The translations under genes and the position numbers were made by a program. The notes below the pieces were generated by a model. It had not been told where the DNA came from. It did no database searches and worked only from the letters and a program-made list of their open reading frames with translations. From Ruminococcus flavefaciens (GTDB lineage Bacteria; Bacillota; Clostridia; Oscillospirales; Ruminococcaceae): 35,669 nucleotides of DNA. Shown piece after piece: positions 23,707 to 33,644 of this stretch. How positions within the stretch are numbered: the first letter of the stretch is position 1; every line of letters begins with the position of its first letter. The stretch spans positions 1 to 35,669 of the forward strand of contig JAMPAU010000015.1 of NCBI GenBank assembly GCA_023667045.1, written 5' to 3'.

Positions 23707-24798
23707 ATGATTGAGAATCCAAGATTATTTGGAATCTTACATTCTAATCGAGATTACACACTTAAAGATACATGGGGAAAAAATCAGTTTAACTCATCAT
23801 TTCCCACTGCATTGGCGTGCTATCTTCATTCAAAAGGAATGAAAGCTATTTACTATAAAACGGATAACAAAATGACTAAAGTCATTTCACAAATAGGTAT
23901 TGATGAATTGTATGGTATTAATCCTTTAGGTGATTCGACGTATTTTTCGTTTGAAACACAATATACACCATTTCAGAAATATGTTACTGGCAGTATTCCA
24001 AGAAACGATCTTGTCATTCTTTCTAATGGTCAATGTTTATCATCATTAGAAATCAAGTTGGTTGCACTACCTGATAATCCTACTTGTGAATTGACTGATG
24101 ATCACTTTGGTTCTGAAATAGTAATACGTCCAGATACGATTATTTATCTTGCTTGTAGTTTTATACAGGCACTTGACGATAATCGAAAGATGATAAAAGC
24201 ACTTCTTGGAAATGATTGTGACAATCTCAACGATTGGACAGAGATAAATGATGTACTCCCACATACATATGAGATTTACAACGCAATAAAGAGAATAGTA
24301 GAAGCAAGTTATCGCAAGCAATTCCCAGTGGTTATGGAACCAGTATGGAAAACCGAAGGTAAGTCACCTAAACTCGCAGAAAACTGTCTTGATGTTTTTG
24401 TATGGAGTAACTGTGGTATTCTACTGTTATTTATGCCTTCAGATCATGACTTTATAGAAAATGCAGATGGTGTAAAATCACTCAAAAAAATCGGAAGACA
24501 TGAAAGAACCATGATATGGCTTTATAAAATGCTATTTGATTATGCTAATAATGGACATTTTGATGGTGGAAAAATCATTGATTTCTTAACATACAATACT
24601 AAGAATGATAAAGCATTCGCATCAAATGGACTTCGCACCCATCCGATAATGACCTGCCCTGAATTAACATCTCCAAGAATCACTAAAAAAGAAATAAAAA
24701 ACATAATCCTTGGTGTCGGTCAAAACCTTCTTAGCCCGGAAAGACGGTTCGATGCAATTATTTACAACTCGCCTGATCTATTTGAGGAGGAAACATGA
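23707..24798 (+). CDS. HindVP-like type II restriction endonuclease
   Basis: This 363-residue protein resembles the HindVP/HgiDI endonuclease family. The N-terminus is typical: LFGILHSNRDYTLKDTWGKN, then QFNSSFPTALACYL. A PD-(D/E)XK core is visible as D101 followed by E115-x-K117 (SSLEIKLV). HindVP-group enzymes cut GRCGYC; whether this one does is unproven. The ATG follows AAGGAGG. The stop overlaps the start of the C5 methyltransferase (ATGATGA), so both are made from one message. Endonuclease-first order with a likely operator is unusual and would need tight control on entry into a new host. Confidence 0.75.
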   Translation: MIENPRLFGILHSNRDYTLKDTWGKNQFNSSFPTALACYLHSKGMKAIYYKTDNKMTKVISQIGIDELYGINPLGDSTYFSFETQYTPFQKYVTGSIPRNDLVILSNGQCLSSLEIKLVALPDNPTCELTDDHFGSEIVIRPDTIIYLACSFIQALDDNRKMIKALLGNDCDNLNDWTEINDVLPHTYEIYNAIKRIVEASYRKQFPVVMEPVWKTEGKSPKLAENCLDVFVWSNCGILLLFMPSDHDFIENADGVKSLKKIGRHERTMIWLYKMLFDYANNGHFDGGKIIDFLTYNTKNDKAFASNGLRTHPIMTCPELTSPRITKKEIKNIILGVGQNLLSPERRFDAIIYNSPDLFEEET

Positions 24799-25724
24799 TG
24801 AATGTTGTAGATATTTTTTGTGGCTGTGGTGGGTTATCCCTTGGTTTTCAGGAAGCCGGATTTAATATCGTAAGAGCCTTTGACAATTGGAGTAAGGCTA
24901 TAGATATATATAATTCAAATTTTACCCATGAAGCTGAATTGATTGATGCTTATGACTTGACTGCTGAACATATTATTAAATTCTCACCAGACATAATAAT
25001 TGGTGGGCCGCCTTGTCAAGATTATTCATCTGCTGGCAAACAAGATGAAACGCAAGGAAGGGCAAATTTAACACTCAGATATGCCCAGATAGTATGCGAA
25101 GTAAGTCCTGAATGGTTCGTTATGGAGAATGTTGACAGGATACTGAAATCACAGACCCTTCCGAAAGCTCTTGCCCTTTTCAAAGAAGCAAGATATGGTC
25201 TTTCTCAGGTAATATTAGATGCATCTCTTTGTGGAGTTCCACAGAAACGAAAAAGATTTTTCTTGATTGGTCATAAAAATGATATTGATGACTTTTTAAC
25301 AGCAAGCTTATATTCTGATTTATCTGCTAAAAGTACGACTATACGAGATTATCTTGGCGATGAATTTAAGACAGATTTTTACTATCGTCACCCAAGGTCG
25401 TATGCAAGGAGAGGTATTTTCAGCATAGATGAACCAAGTCCAACTGTTAGAGGAGTAAACAGACCAATACCGCCAGGATATACTATTCACTCTAATGATG
25501 CAACAGATGATATAAGTAAAGTAAGACCGCTTACAACTCTTGAAAGAGCAAGAATACAGACTTTTCCTAAGTCGTTTCACTTTTCAGGGAGCAAAACCGA
25601 CTTGGAACAAATGATTGGAAATGCTGTTCCTGTTGATTTAGCTAAGTATGTTGCAAAGCATTTATTAGAATATATCTATAATCCTGTAAACGTACAATTT
25701 CAACTTCAGTTCAATATGGCATAA
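24795..25724 (+). CDS. C5-cytosine DNA methyltransferase of the type II system
   Basis: This 309-residue enzyme has the classical motif set: DIFCGCGGLSLGF (6-18), catalytic C74 in GGPPCQDYS, E111 in MENV, QKRKR at 150-154, and IQTFP plus GNAVP near the C-terminus. The target-recognition region between about 165 and 250 is short. It protects the site cut by the adjacent endonuclease. Two in-frame ATGs (24795 and 24798) overlap the endonuclease stop. Motif VI is a standard ENV, unlike the orphan enzyme at 13395-14453, so the two are from different lineages. Confidence 0.92.
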   Translation: MMNVVDIFCGCGGLSLGFQEAGFNIVRAFDNWSKAIDIYNSNFTHEAELIDAYDLTAEHIIKFSPDIIIGGPPCQDYSSAGKQDETQGRANLTLRYAQIVCEVSPEWFVMENVDRILKSQTLPKALALFKEARYGLSQVILDASLCGVPQKRKRFFLIGHKNDIDDFLTASLYSDLSAKSTTIRDYLGDEFKTDFYYRHPRSYARRGIFSIDEPSPTVRGVNRPIPPGYTIHSNDATDDISKVRPLTTLERARIQTFPKSFHFSGSKTDLEQMIGNAVPVDLAKYVAKHLLEYIYNPVNVQFQLQFNMA

Positions 25725-25777
25725 TGATGTTGTTTTAATTTCACAAACTATATCCTAACGGCGCACATTAACCGCAT

Positions 25778-25815
25778 AGCACTCTCTTAGAGCATTTCTG
25801 AGAGGGTGCTTTTTT
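25778..25815 (+). terminator. Terminator after the restriction-modification operon
   Basis: A stem with arms AGCACTCTC and GAGAGGGTGCT (one bulge and a G-T pair) is followed by TTTTTT. It closes the plus-strand operon and faces the oppositely transcribed mobilization genes. Confidence 0.75.
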
Positions 25816-25833
25816 CATCAGTTAAGTTTCCCG

Positions 25834-26115
25834 TCAAACAGGCTTGGACGGCTCTGATCGCCGTTTTCGTTCGTCTATGAGCCTTATGCCGTTACTGATT
25901 TCGTACTCACACACACGGCGATAGAATGTACTGAAAGTCAAGTTCATTTTCTGCATAAAACCTCTTGCCGTGATTTTCTTCAACTTCCATTCCACATAGA
26001 GCTGCCCGAACTTTGCCCAATCAATCAGGATAGGCTTTCTGCCCTTGTATTTGCCCTGTAACTTGGCTATCTCAATGCCCTCACACTGTCGCTGTTTCAG
26101 TAATTCTCGTTCCAT
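25834..26115 (-). CDS. C-terminal piece of a small serine resolvase (DNA-binding part)
   Basis: This 93-residue protein opens with ERELLKQRQCEGIEIAKLQG and KYKGRKPI, the E-helix and linker of Tn3-type resolvases. A helix-turn-helix region follows (ITARGFMQKMNLTFSTFYRRV). The catalytic domain with the active serine is absent. It has its own ATG with AGGAGA upstream and lies 12 bp after the relaxase gene, so it may be expressed as a DNA-binding protein. It could equally be a truncated remnant. Confidence 0.65.
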   Translation of the reverse strand: MERELLKQRQCEGIEIAKLQGKYKGRKPILIDWAKFGQLYVEWKLKKITARGFMQKMNLTFSTFYRRVCEYEISNGIRLIDERKRRSEPSKPV

Positions 26116-26127
26116 AATTATTATCTC

Positions 26128-27540
26128 CTATTCAAGTTCACTTTTCTTTTTCTGTTGTAAATAATTTCTCTGCTGACTGCGTTCCCGTTCACGTTTCATA
26201 TACTGCTCATCAAGATATTTTTTCACTTGTTTGGTATATTTACTCGCCGTATCTCGCTTTACAACAAAAGCTTCATGCTCGGATAAAAGTGTGTTATACT
26301 GCAATTTCAACGCATTGGACTTATCAAGCAAATAAAGTATTGTCTGCGGTTTGCCGTCTACATAGAATGGCTTTCGATGTTCCTTGATGTAATCAATTGT
26401 CTTTTCGTAATCTTCGATAACATCAGCATTTTTCTTTCTGAAACGACTTTGACTCCATCCCGATTTGCTTTTGTACTCCTTGTAAATCGGTGCAATTTCA
26501 TCACGATGCTTTATTTTAGAAATAAGGGTGTCAACCGCCTTGATTTCTTTTTTGAGTGATGCCAGTTCATCGGTATGGTCGTCATCGTGGTGAACATTCC
26601 ACATAAACGATTTAAGAACATTCAGTGAATCCACACCTGCCGATTCAAGTTCTGCAATTATCATATCAGCATTCTGCATACCACGAATATCCGCCCATTT
26701 ATCTTCTTTCTTTTCAGTCGGCTTAATTTCAGAAATTTCAGCGATATTTTGTTTATTTTGATTCAGTTTTTGGATTTGTTCAATCTGCTCTGAAATACGT
26801 TCCGACGTATATTCCTCTCCTAAAGTTTCAGCACGTGTAAAACGCTCCTGCCCTTGCATACGGAATTTCAGCTTATACTTGTTGTTCGGCTTGTAAACGT
26901 ACTCAATTCCGCTTTCGATACAGTTCTTGAAAAAGTCATCAAGATTTTTGCTGTAATATGCGATTTCAGCGATTTTTGCACGGAGTTTCTCTTTCCACGA
27001 TTTACCCTCTTTCTGCATATCGCGCTCAAAATGGGAAATGCCTGTGCTTTTCTGTGGTTCTTCGATAACTGACAAGCCGTGTTCACGACAGATTTCATCA
27101 GAGATATTTCGTAATTTTGCCCACGCTCTTTCGGACTTTCTACCCTGATTTTCTTCAGTTTCAAAAGAGCGATTTGTACAGATATTTGTGTTGTTGAAAA
27201 TGATATGACAGTGTATATGTTCGTGGTCGGTGTGGACGGCAAGAACATACTGATATTCGCCTTTCAGAAACCTGTCGCATAATTCCTCACCGATTTCAAG
27301 TGCTTTTTCGGGAGTAATTTCGCCCGGTTTGAACGACTGGATTATATGCTGTGCTAAGACTTCTGTCCGTCCTGTTCCGTTTTTTCGGATATGAGTGAAG
27401 TCTTCTGCTGCTCCTCTTGAATTTGTTCGGCAGAGATAAGACGAAACATATAATCCGTTGACGGTCTTATCGCTGTCAATGATGTATCGAACTGCACTGC
27501 CGACTGTTGACCTGATTGGATGTATAGAAGTAACTGCCAT
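26128..27540 (-). CDS. MOBP-type relaxase of the nested element (TnpZ-like)
   Basis: This 470-residue enzyme nicks one strand at oriT and stays covalently bound to the 5' end during transfer. The N-terminal segment SIHPIRSTVGSAVRYI holds the likely catalytic Y19. The metal-binding motif HTDHEHIHCH is at 103-112. The C-terminal half is helical and charged, with a Lys/Arg/Gln-rich end. It is short compared with ICE relaxases and typical of mobilizable elements. The 5' end overlaps mobC by 187 bp in another frame. It would use the ICE coupling protein and channel in trans. Confidence 0.88.
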   Translation of the reverse strand: MAVTSIHPIRSTVGSAVRYIIDSDKTVNGLYVSSYLCRTNSRGAAEDFTHIRKNGTGRTEVLAQHIIQSFKPGEITPEKALEIGEELCDRFLKGEYQYVLAVHTDHEHIHCHIIFNNTNICTNRSFETEENQGRKSERAWAKLRNISDEICREHGLSVIEEPQKSTGISHFERDMQKEGKSWKEKLRAKIAEIAYYSKNLDDFFKNCIESGIEYVYKPNNKYKLKFRMQGQERFTRAETLGEEYTSERISEQIEQIQKLNQNKQNIAEISEIKPTEKKEDKWADIRGMQNADMIIAELESAGVDSLNVLKSFMWNVHHDDDHTDELASLKKEIKAVDTLISKIKHRDEIAPIYKEYKSKSGWSQSRFRKKNADVIEDYEKTIDYIKEHRKPFYVDGKPQTILYLLDKSNALKLQYNTLLSEHEAFVVKRDTASKYTKQVKKYLDEQYMKRERERSQQRNYLQQKKKSELE

Positions 27541-28013
27541 AATTCACCGACTTTCTGCTTGATTTCCTGCATATCTTCTGCGTAAAAATTCCCCGAACTG
27601 TGCAGACGGACAGCTATCTGATTGATGTTGTTTCCGATAGCTTTAATTTGTTTGTTGATTTCAGAAAAATCCGCCTGTTTTGTTTCAAGTGAAATTCTCG
27701 CTCGCACACAATCACGGACATACTCGGATTTTTTTCTATAACCAAACTGCTCGCACTTCTCAATAATGCCCTGATATTCTGATTCTGTAAAGCGGATATT
27801 CAGCGTTTTTGACTTATTTTCACGCTGATTTTTCAAAAAAATTTTTTCGTCATTTGTGAGCATATCCTCGTTTTTAGTTGCAAGCTGATTTTGCAGTTCC
27901 GACTTGATATTTTTATCAAGTGCCAGATTAACTGCTCCCTCTTCGGATAATCCTGCAACTTCGGATAACTGTTTTTTAGGTGGTCTGCCACGTTTCTTTT
28001 TTGTATTTTTCAT
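27354..28013 (-). CDS. mobC: MobC-type relaxosome accessory protein
   Basis: This 219-residue protein has a basic N-terminus (KNTKKKRGRPPKK), a ribbon-helix-helix segment (LNIRFTESEYQGI, then YRKKSEYVRDCVRARI) and the MobC signature INKQIKAIGNNINQIAVRLH near 120-140. It opens DNA at oriT for the relaxase. I chose ATG 28013 over the longer frame because AGGAGA precedes it. The last 62 residues are encoded in bases that also encode the relaxase N-terminus, so they are constrained by both frames. Confidence 0.85.
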   Translation of the reverse strand: MKNTKKKRGRPPKKQLSEVAGLSEEGAVNLALDKNIKSELQNQLATKNEDMLTNDEKIFLKNQRENKSKTLNIRFTESEYQGIIEKCEQFGYRKKSEYVRDCVRARISLETKQADFSEINKQIKAIGNNINQIAVRLHSSGNFYAEDMQEIKQKVGELWQLLLYIQSGQQSAVQFDTSLTAIRPSTDYMFRLISAEQIQEEQQKTSLISEKTEQDGQKS

Positions 28014-28057
28014 TCTGAAAATCTCCTGTATTTTTATTTTAGGCGTAAGCCGATTTA

Positions 28058-28339
28058 TAGGGGCTTGGGGGAATTTTCCACCAACAAGCATCGTGAATTT
28101 GTCGCCATTTGTGGCGCAATTCACCGTGCTTGCTATTTTTCTGCACATCAGTGCAGACTTCATTTATTTTCGCTGTTTCAACAGCGTTTCGGAGCTTTGC
28201 GACATCATCTTGATAAGCATTTTACTGGGCAACGGCGCAGTTATCGTGCTGGGTGTGCGGCAGTTTTATGAAATCATTCTTTATCGGCAGACTTGCCAAT
28301 GTTCCGAATGTCAATTATTTTTTAATCGTTACATTCGGA
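28058..28339. other. Probable oriT region of the nested element
   Basis: The block upstream of mobC contains a G-rich motif TAGGGGCTTGGGGG (28058-28071). A long imperfect inverted repeat follows (28085-28107 and 28112-28132, CAAGCA...TGCTTG outer bases). Shorter perfect hairpins are CTGCAC/GTGCAG (28141-28156), CGCTGTT/AACAGCG (28171-28186) and TCCGAATGT/ACATTCGGA (28303-28311, 28331-28339). Position next to mobC and the relaxase gene and the dense inverted repeats fit an origin of transfer. The nick site is not identified. About 450 bases (28014-28467) contain no supported gene. Confidence 0.55.
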
Positions 28340-28417
28340 TTTTTCTATTCATTTTCCCCGGACAAAATGTCGAACGGAGAAACTCTAATGAAACAGAAAT
28401 TTCATGCGCTCTGCGAA

Positions 28418-28447
28418 TAGACAAACAGACTGAAAATATTGTATAAT
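28418..28447 (+). promoter_or_regulatory. Promoter of the 96-residue gene
   Basis: TAGACA (28418-28423) and TATAAT (28442-28447) are spaced by 18 bp and lie 20 bp ahead of a GGGAGGTGA ribosome site. The promoter probably drives the small gene and tnpW. Confidence 0.65.
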
Positions 28448-28467
28448 GTTATTAGGGAGGTGAAGTT

Positions 28468-28758
28468 ATGAGTGCGAAAAATCTTAACCAGAATATCACA
28501 AAAATTTCTGATATTGAGGAGCATATCAGGGCATTCAATGAACGCAAACGCAAGCTGATTGAACAAAATAAGCTGACTGTTTACGATATGATTTCTGAGA
28601 TTTACAGCCTTGAAAATCAGGCACTTGTTGATGCAGTTACTGCGAAACATCAGCTTATCGAAAAGCTAAAAGCAAATGGTATGACGTTTGAACAAATTGC
28701 AGAACTTGCTGATAATCATGACATTGAAACGATAAATCAGACTACTTTTGAGTTTTAA
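28468..28758 (+). CDS. Small helical protein of the nested element, unknown function
   Basis: This 96-residue protein is entirely helical in appearance. Residues 15-70 could form a coiled coil (HIRAFNERKRKLIEQNK). The end resembles a helix-turn-helix (LIEKLKANGMTFEQIAELAD). GGGAGGTGA lies 6 bases before the ATG. Its place, in line with tnpW and the recombinase, suggests a regulator or accessory protein. No family is recognised. Confidence 0.65.
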   Translation: MSAKNLNQNITKISDIEEHIRAFNERKRKLIEQNKLTVYDMISEIYSLENQALVDAVTAKHQLIEKLKANGMTFEQIAELADNHDIETINQTTFEF

Positions 28759-28821
28759 CAACAAAATATGAGGGTAAGAAATAGAAAGCGATGCCCTCAC
28801 TCTGAAAGGAGAAAATTCGCT

Positions 28822-29001
28822 ATGAACGAGAAAACAACTGTGTCCGAGTACAAAATCGGACACACCACCTATGTGGTAAAAACGACTTTTAATCCTGCTT
28901 TTCGTGAAAGTCTTTCGGATGTTCTGAAAAGAATTATTATCCGTGAGAGTGAAAATTTCCTCGGTGAATCCGGACAAAAAACAGAGAAGCAGGCGGTGTA
29001 A
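28822..29001 (+). CDS. TnpW family small protein
   Basis: This 59-residue protein matches the small TnpW proteins of Tn4451-type elements. The central strand pair YKIGHTTYVVKTTF and the helix ESLSDVLKRIIIRE are the conserved parts. I chose ATG 28822 because AAAGGAG lies just upstream; the longer frame has no ribosome site. The function of TnpW is unknown. It precedes the recombinase gene by 90 bp. Confidence 0.75.
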   Translation: MNEKTTVSEYKIGHTTYVVKTTFNPAFRESLSDVLKRIIIRESENFLGESGQKTEKQAV

Positions 29002-29019
29002 AATCTACGAATTGGCGCA

Positions 29020-29048
29020 TTGAAAAGCTCGGAATATTGCGCTATAAT
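29020..29048 (+). promoter_or_regulatory. Promoter of the serine recombinase gene
   Basis: TTGAAA (29020-29025) and a perfect TATAAT (29043-29048) are 17 bp apart, 43 bp before the recombinase ATG. It allows the recombinase to be expressed independently of tnpW. Confidence 0.75.
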
Positions 29049-29058
29049 GATAACATAG

Positions 29059-30714
<1,656 letters not shown>

Positions 30715-30746
30715 CGCTGTGTTATGCGGTCTAAATTAAAAAATCA

Positions 30747-30759
30747 AAAACTTCTATAT
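30747..30759. repeat. Right near-terminal inverted repeat of the nested element
   Basis: AAAACTTCTATAT is the reverse complement of ATATAGAAGTTTT and matches the left-end repeat at 12 of 13 bases. It lies 12-14 bases inside the right end, at a similar distance to the left copy. It is read as part of the attachment site. Confidence 0.6.
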
Positions 30760-30761
30760 CG

Positions 30762-31064
30762 CTATGGTACTTTTGCGCCGGGGTTGTCGTTGCCGTAGCC
30801 TTCAAGGAGGTTGACCACGCCCCAGACACCGACACCGCCGCCGATAAGGCAGATAACGGACTTGAGGACGGTACAGGCTGTTGTGATGAACGAACTTGTA
30901 TCGACTTCACCTGTTGCTGCAAAAGCTGTTGTGCCACACATTGCAGCCATACAGCAGAGAGTTGTAAGTGAGAGAACGGCTTTTTTGGCGAATTTACTGC
31001 CTTTTGTGAGCCATCTGTGCTTTGGTGCTGTTGCAGAAACAGCAGAAACTGTTGAATTTTCCAT
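30762..31064 (-). pseudogene. 5' part of maff2, interrupted by the nested element
   Basis: This Maff2-family membrane protein is cut after GYGNDNPGAK and ends with two foreign residues (VP) and a stop supplied by the element. A signal peptide (about 30-49, ending TAFAA) and one transmembrane helix (VLKSVICLIGGGVGVWGVVN) remain. The second helix is on the other side of the insertion (23165-23266). Maff2-type proteins are small pilin- or VirB2-like components encoded beside VirD4 and VirB6. AAGGAG precedes the ATG at 9 bases. A (TAAAA) repeat lies just upstream. Confidence 0.85.
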
Positions 31065-31154
31065 GTTTAAAAACTCCTTAAATAAAATAAAATAAAATTA
31101 ATGTTTCAGCTTCACCCGATTTTTTCTTTTTTTTCGGGTTCTTGACTGCGGAAT

Positions 31155-33110
31155 TTAATCCGAATTTTCGGACTTTTTCAAGTCCACTGCATACTCCGTA
31201 ACGTACTCGTCCGGCTTTGGATTCAGACGCATCTTTTTTCTTGAATTTACATATTTTGCGATGTCAAATTCCATTTGCGGATTGTTGTCGAGGAGCATAT
31301 GATAATTTTTGTGGCGTGTAATGTCAAACTTATCCGAGAAAAATGGTCGCACTCCTCGGAGTTGCAGAATACACTTACCGACGTCCATGACCGCCAGTTC
31401 GTCTTGACTTTTCAATTCCTTGCCCAACTTCTGATAGTTCATGCCGTAACTTTCGGACTGCCCACGATTCGTGGACGTGTTGAAACTGTCGATAGTTTCC
31501 TTGCCGAGCGATTCGGAAATTTCTTTGAGAGTAGTTTTTTCCTTACCGCCCAGAAATAGCATAGTATCGCAGTTTCCCTCGATTGTATCGGCATTGTCCT
31601 TGTAAATTGCCTTAAGCTGTGACTTGGCTTGCAGAATTATGCTTGCCGAAATTTCACGGGAACGGATTGTCGCTATCAGCTTGTCAAACTGCGGAATTTC
31701 GCCGATATTTGCGAACTCGTCGAGCAAACAGCGGACATGGTATGTCAATCTTCCACCTTTGCTGTTGTCAGCTTTGGTGCAAAGCAGATTGAACATTTGT
31801 GAATACATAATCGCCACCAAAAAATTGAACGTGGCATCTGTGTCTGAAATGATTACGAAAAGTGCCGACAGCTCATCGCCGAGCTTGTCAAGGTGCAGCT
31901 CGTCGTAACTCGTAATTTCCAGAACCTCATCTATCGCAAAGGGCGCAAGCCTTGTTGAACAGGAAATCAGGATAGATTTTGCGGTTTTTCCCGCCGCCAG
32001 TTTGTAGGACTTGAATTGCTTTATTGCGAAAGTCCCGATACGTTTCTGTTCGGCGGACGGCTTGCAGTTTGCCCTTATTTCGCTGTAAAATTCACCGCCG
32101 TCGTAGTCGTCAGGGAACGAATTGTTAATCCAGTAGTCAACAAATTCAAACTGCAAATCGACGGCATTTTTAAACTCCTCATCTTCCTCACGGCACTCAG
32201 AGGCGTTAATCATGTCAATGAGTGTTTCAAAATTCCGCTCGTGTTCAGGGTAAAAGCAGAAAATCATAGCAATATACGCTGTGTATAATAATTTTTCAGC
32301 TTTAACCCAGAAGTCGTCGCCTGACGGCTGTTGTGACGAGGAAGTATTTTTTATCAGCGCTTCAACGAATTTCAGTATATCTTTTTCACGGTTTTTCTCT
32401 GAAATATACGCAAACGGGTTGTAGTGCATGGATTTTGCGAAATCAATCGTATTAAAAACCTTGATTTTATACGGTTCGTATACGATTTTCCCGTTTTTGT
32501 CCTTGAGGATTTTTCCGTTGGAATCTTTTTGCGGTCTGCCACGGGCAAGCATTTTTCCGCACTCAACCAGAACCGTACCTTTCGGGTCGGTCACGACGTA
32601 GCTTGAGTGCATCTGCATGAGATTTGGCTTGACGAAAAACCTCGTTTTGCCTGAACCTGAACCGCCGATAATCAAAATATTTTTGTTTCGTGCGAATTTC
32701 GGACTTGACGGCTTGCCCATTGTCAGATACTCCGTCTGCGTGAGAATGACGTTGTTGTCACGGTCGGAATTGTCAATATATGGCTCAATATCGCTTGCCG
32801 CCCCCCACACAGCCGAGCCGTATTCCTCGCCCTGACGGAATTTTTTCTTGTTTTTTGATTTAACATACATGATTATTTTCATGACCACAGCCAAAACCAC
32901 ACCAACAAGCAAGTCCACGGGATTCAAGCTCGGAACGATTTTCACAAACGACGTGCCGATGTTGTTCATGAACGGCAGAAGTTTTGCGGAAATGTCATCA
33001 CCCTCCGAAATCCTGTAGGCATAGCCGATTTTGTCGCCTACATAGCCAAAAATCAGGTACGGCAGATTCGCAAGAATAAATTTTTTAACCTTTTTGCCGT
33101 TAATCTGCAT
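31155..33110 (-). CDS. VirD4/TraG-type coupling protein
   Basis: This 651-residue membrane ATPase links relaxosomes to the secretion channel. The N-terminal membrane part (about 1-85) has two hydrophobic stretches (ILANLPYLIFGYVG and LLVGVVLAVVMKIIMYV). Walker A is GGSGSGKT near 150. VVTDPKG follows. Walker B is CLLDEFANIG. The signature IILQAKSQLKAIY and GNCDTMLFLGG lie in the C-terminal ATPase part. The ATG follows GGAGGTG. It also is the likely coupling protein for the nested mobilizable element. It follows PcfB, as in other Gram-positive conjugation operons. Confidence 0.93.
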   Translation of the reverse strand: MQINGKKVKKFILANLPYLIFGYVGDKIGYAYRISEGDDISAKLLPFMNNIGTSFVKIVPSLNPVDLLVGVVLAVVMKIIMYVKSKNKKKFRQGEEYGSAVWGAASDIEPYIDNSDRDNNVILTQTEYLTMGKPSSPKFARNKNILIIGGSGSGKTRFFVKPNLMQMHSSYVVTDPKGTVLVECGKMLARGRPQKDSNGKILKDKNGKIVYEPYKIKVFNTIDFAKSMHYNPFAYISEKNREKDILKFVEALIKNTSSSQQPSGDDFWVKAEKLLYTAYIAMIFCFYPEHERNFETLIDMINASECREEDEEFKNAVDLQFEFVDYWINNSFPDDYDGGEFYSEIRANCKPSAEQKRIGTFAIKQFKSYKLAAGKTAKSILISCSTRLAPFAIDEVLEITSYDELHLDKLGDELSALFVIISDTDATFNFLVAIMYSQMFNLLCTKADNSKGGRLTYHVRCLLDEFANIGEIPQFDKLIATIRSREISASIILQAKSQLKAIYKDNADTIEGNCDTMLFLGGKEKTTLKEISESLGKETIDSFNTSTNRGQSESYGMNYQKLGKELKSQDELAVMDVGKCILQLRGVRPFFSDKFDITRHKNYHMLLDNNPQMEFDIAKYVNSRKKMRLNPKPDEYVTEYAVDLKKSENSD

Positions 33111-33164
33111 GGCGGCACCTCCGTGTGTAGTCTGAACGAGCTTTCGGCTCGATTTTCAGGTATT

Positions 33165-33644
33165 TCAACGCATATTCCCCCTTGATTTTTCACGCTGTTT
33201 CTGCTGTCTTTTTGGCTGATTTGCGACTTTTTCCGCCTCTTTGTGCAACTGTTCACGGCTCATTTCGCCACGCCCCGAAAACTGATTGTCAATTTTGTTG
33301 ACATATTCCGAAAAGGCTTTTTTGAAATTTTCCGTTTTGCCTGCTGAAAAGAAAATGCGGTAAGTCGGCGGATTCGTGGACTTGTCACGTTTCAGGGCGT
33401 AATCAACGTCATATTTTCGGGCGACATTAAGAAAATCGCCGATATTCTCGCTGTTTACGTCGATTTTTTCAAGTCCTGACGGCGACTTGTTTTCAAGCTG
33501 TCGGAAAGTCATCCGACCTGTTTTCTGCGAATTTCCGTTCAGGAACTCACTCAATGCCGACTTGAAAATATCCGCCGTAATTTTTTCAGCCTGAACGGTC
33601 AGGGCGATAGTTTTGCGAGTGCCGTGTTCAAAGTCATTCGCCAT
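33165..33644 (-). CDS. PcfB family protein (DUF3801)
   Basis: This 159-residue protein matches PcfB, a cytoplasmic partner of the relaxosome and coupling protein. The core MTFRQLENKSPSGLEKIDV, then FLNVARKYDVDYALKRD and YRIFFSAGKTENF, is the typical alpha/beta domain. A basic tail contains ANQPKRQQKQREKSRG. I chose ATG 33644, although a start 24 bases upstream is possible. It overlaps the preceding gene by 11 bp and precedes virD4. The core fold (helix, strand with Y-x-A, strand) is reminiscent of the module in the Toprim cluster. Confidence 0.85.
   Translation of the reverse strand: MANDFEHGTRKTIALTVQAEKITADIFKSALSEFLNGNSQKTGRMTFRQLENKSPSGLEKIDVNSENIGDFLNVARKYDVDYALKRDKSTNPPTYRIFFSAGKTENFKKAFSEYVNKIDNQFSGRGEMSREQLHKEAEKVANQPKRQQKQREKSRGNMR

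Noticed and set aside
27904-28446. A 180-residue plus-strand open frame upstream of the 96-residue gene
   Set aside because: It starts inside mobC on the opposite strand, has no ribosome site, and covers the inverted repeats proposed as oriT. Its composition does not look coding.
31114-31139. ACCCGA/TCGGGT inverted repeat between virD4 and maff2
   Set aside because: The stem has only 6 bp around a 14-base A/T loop, and no T-run follows on the coding strand, so I do not call it a terminator.
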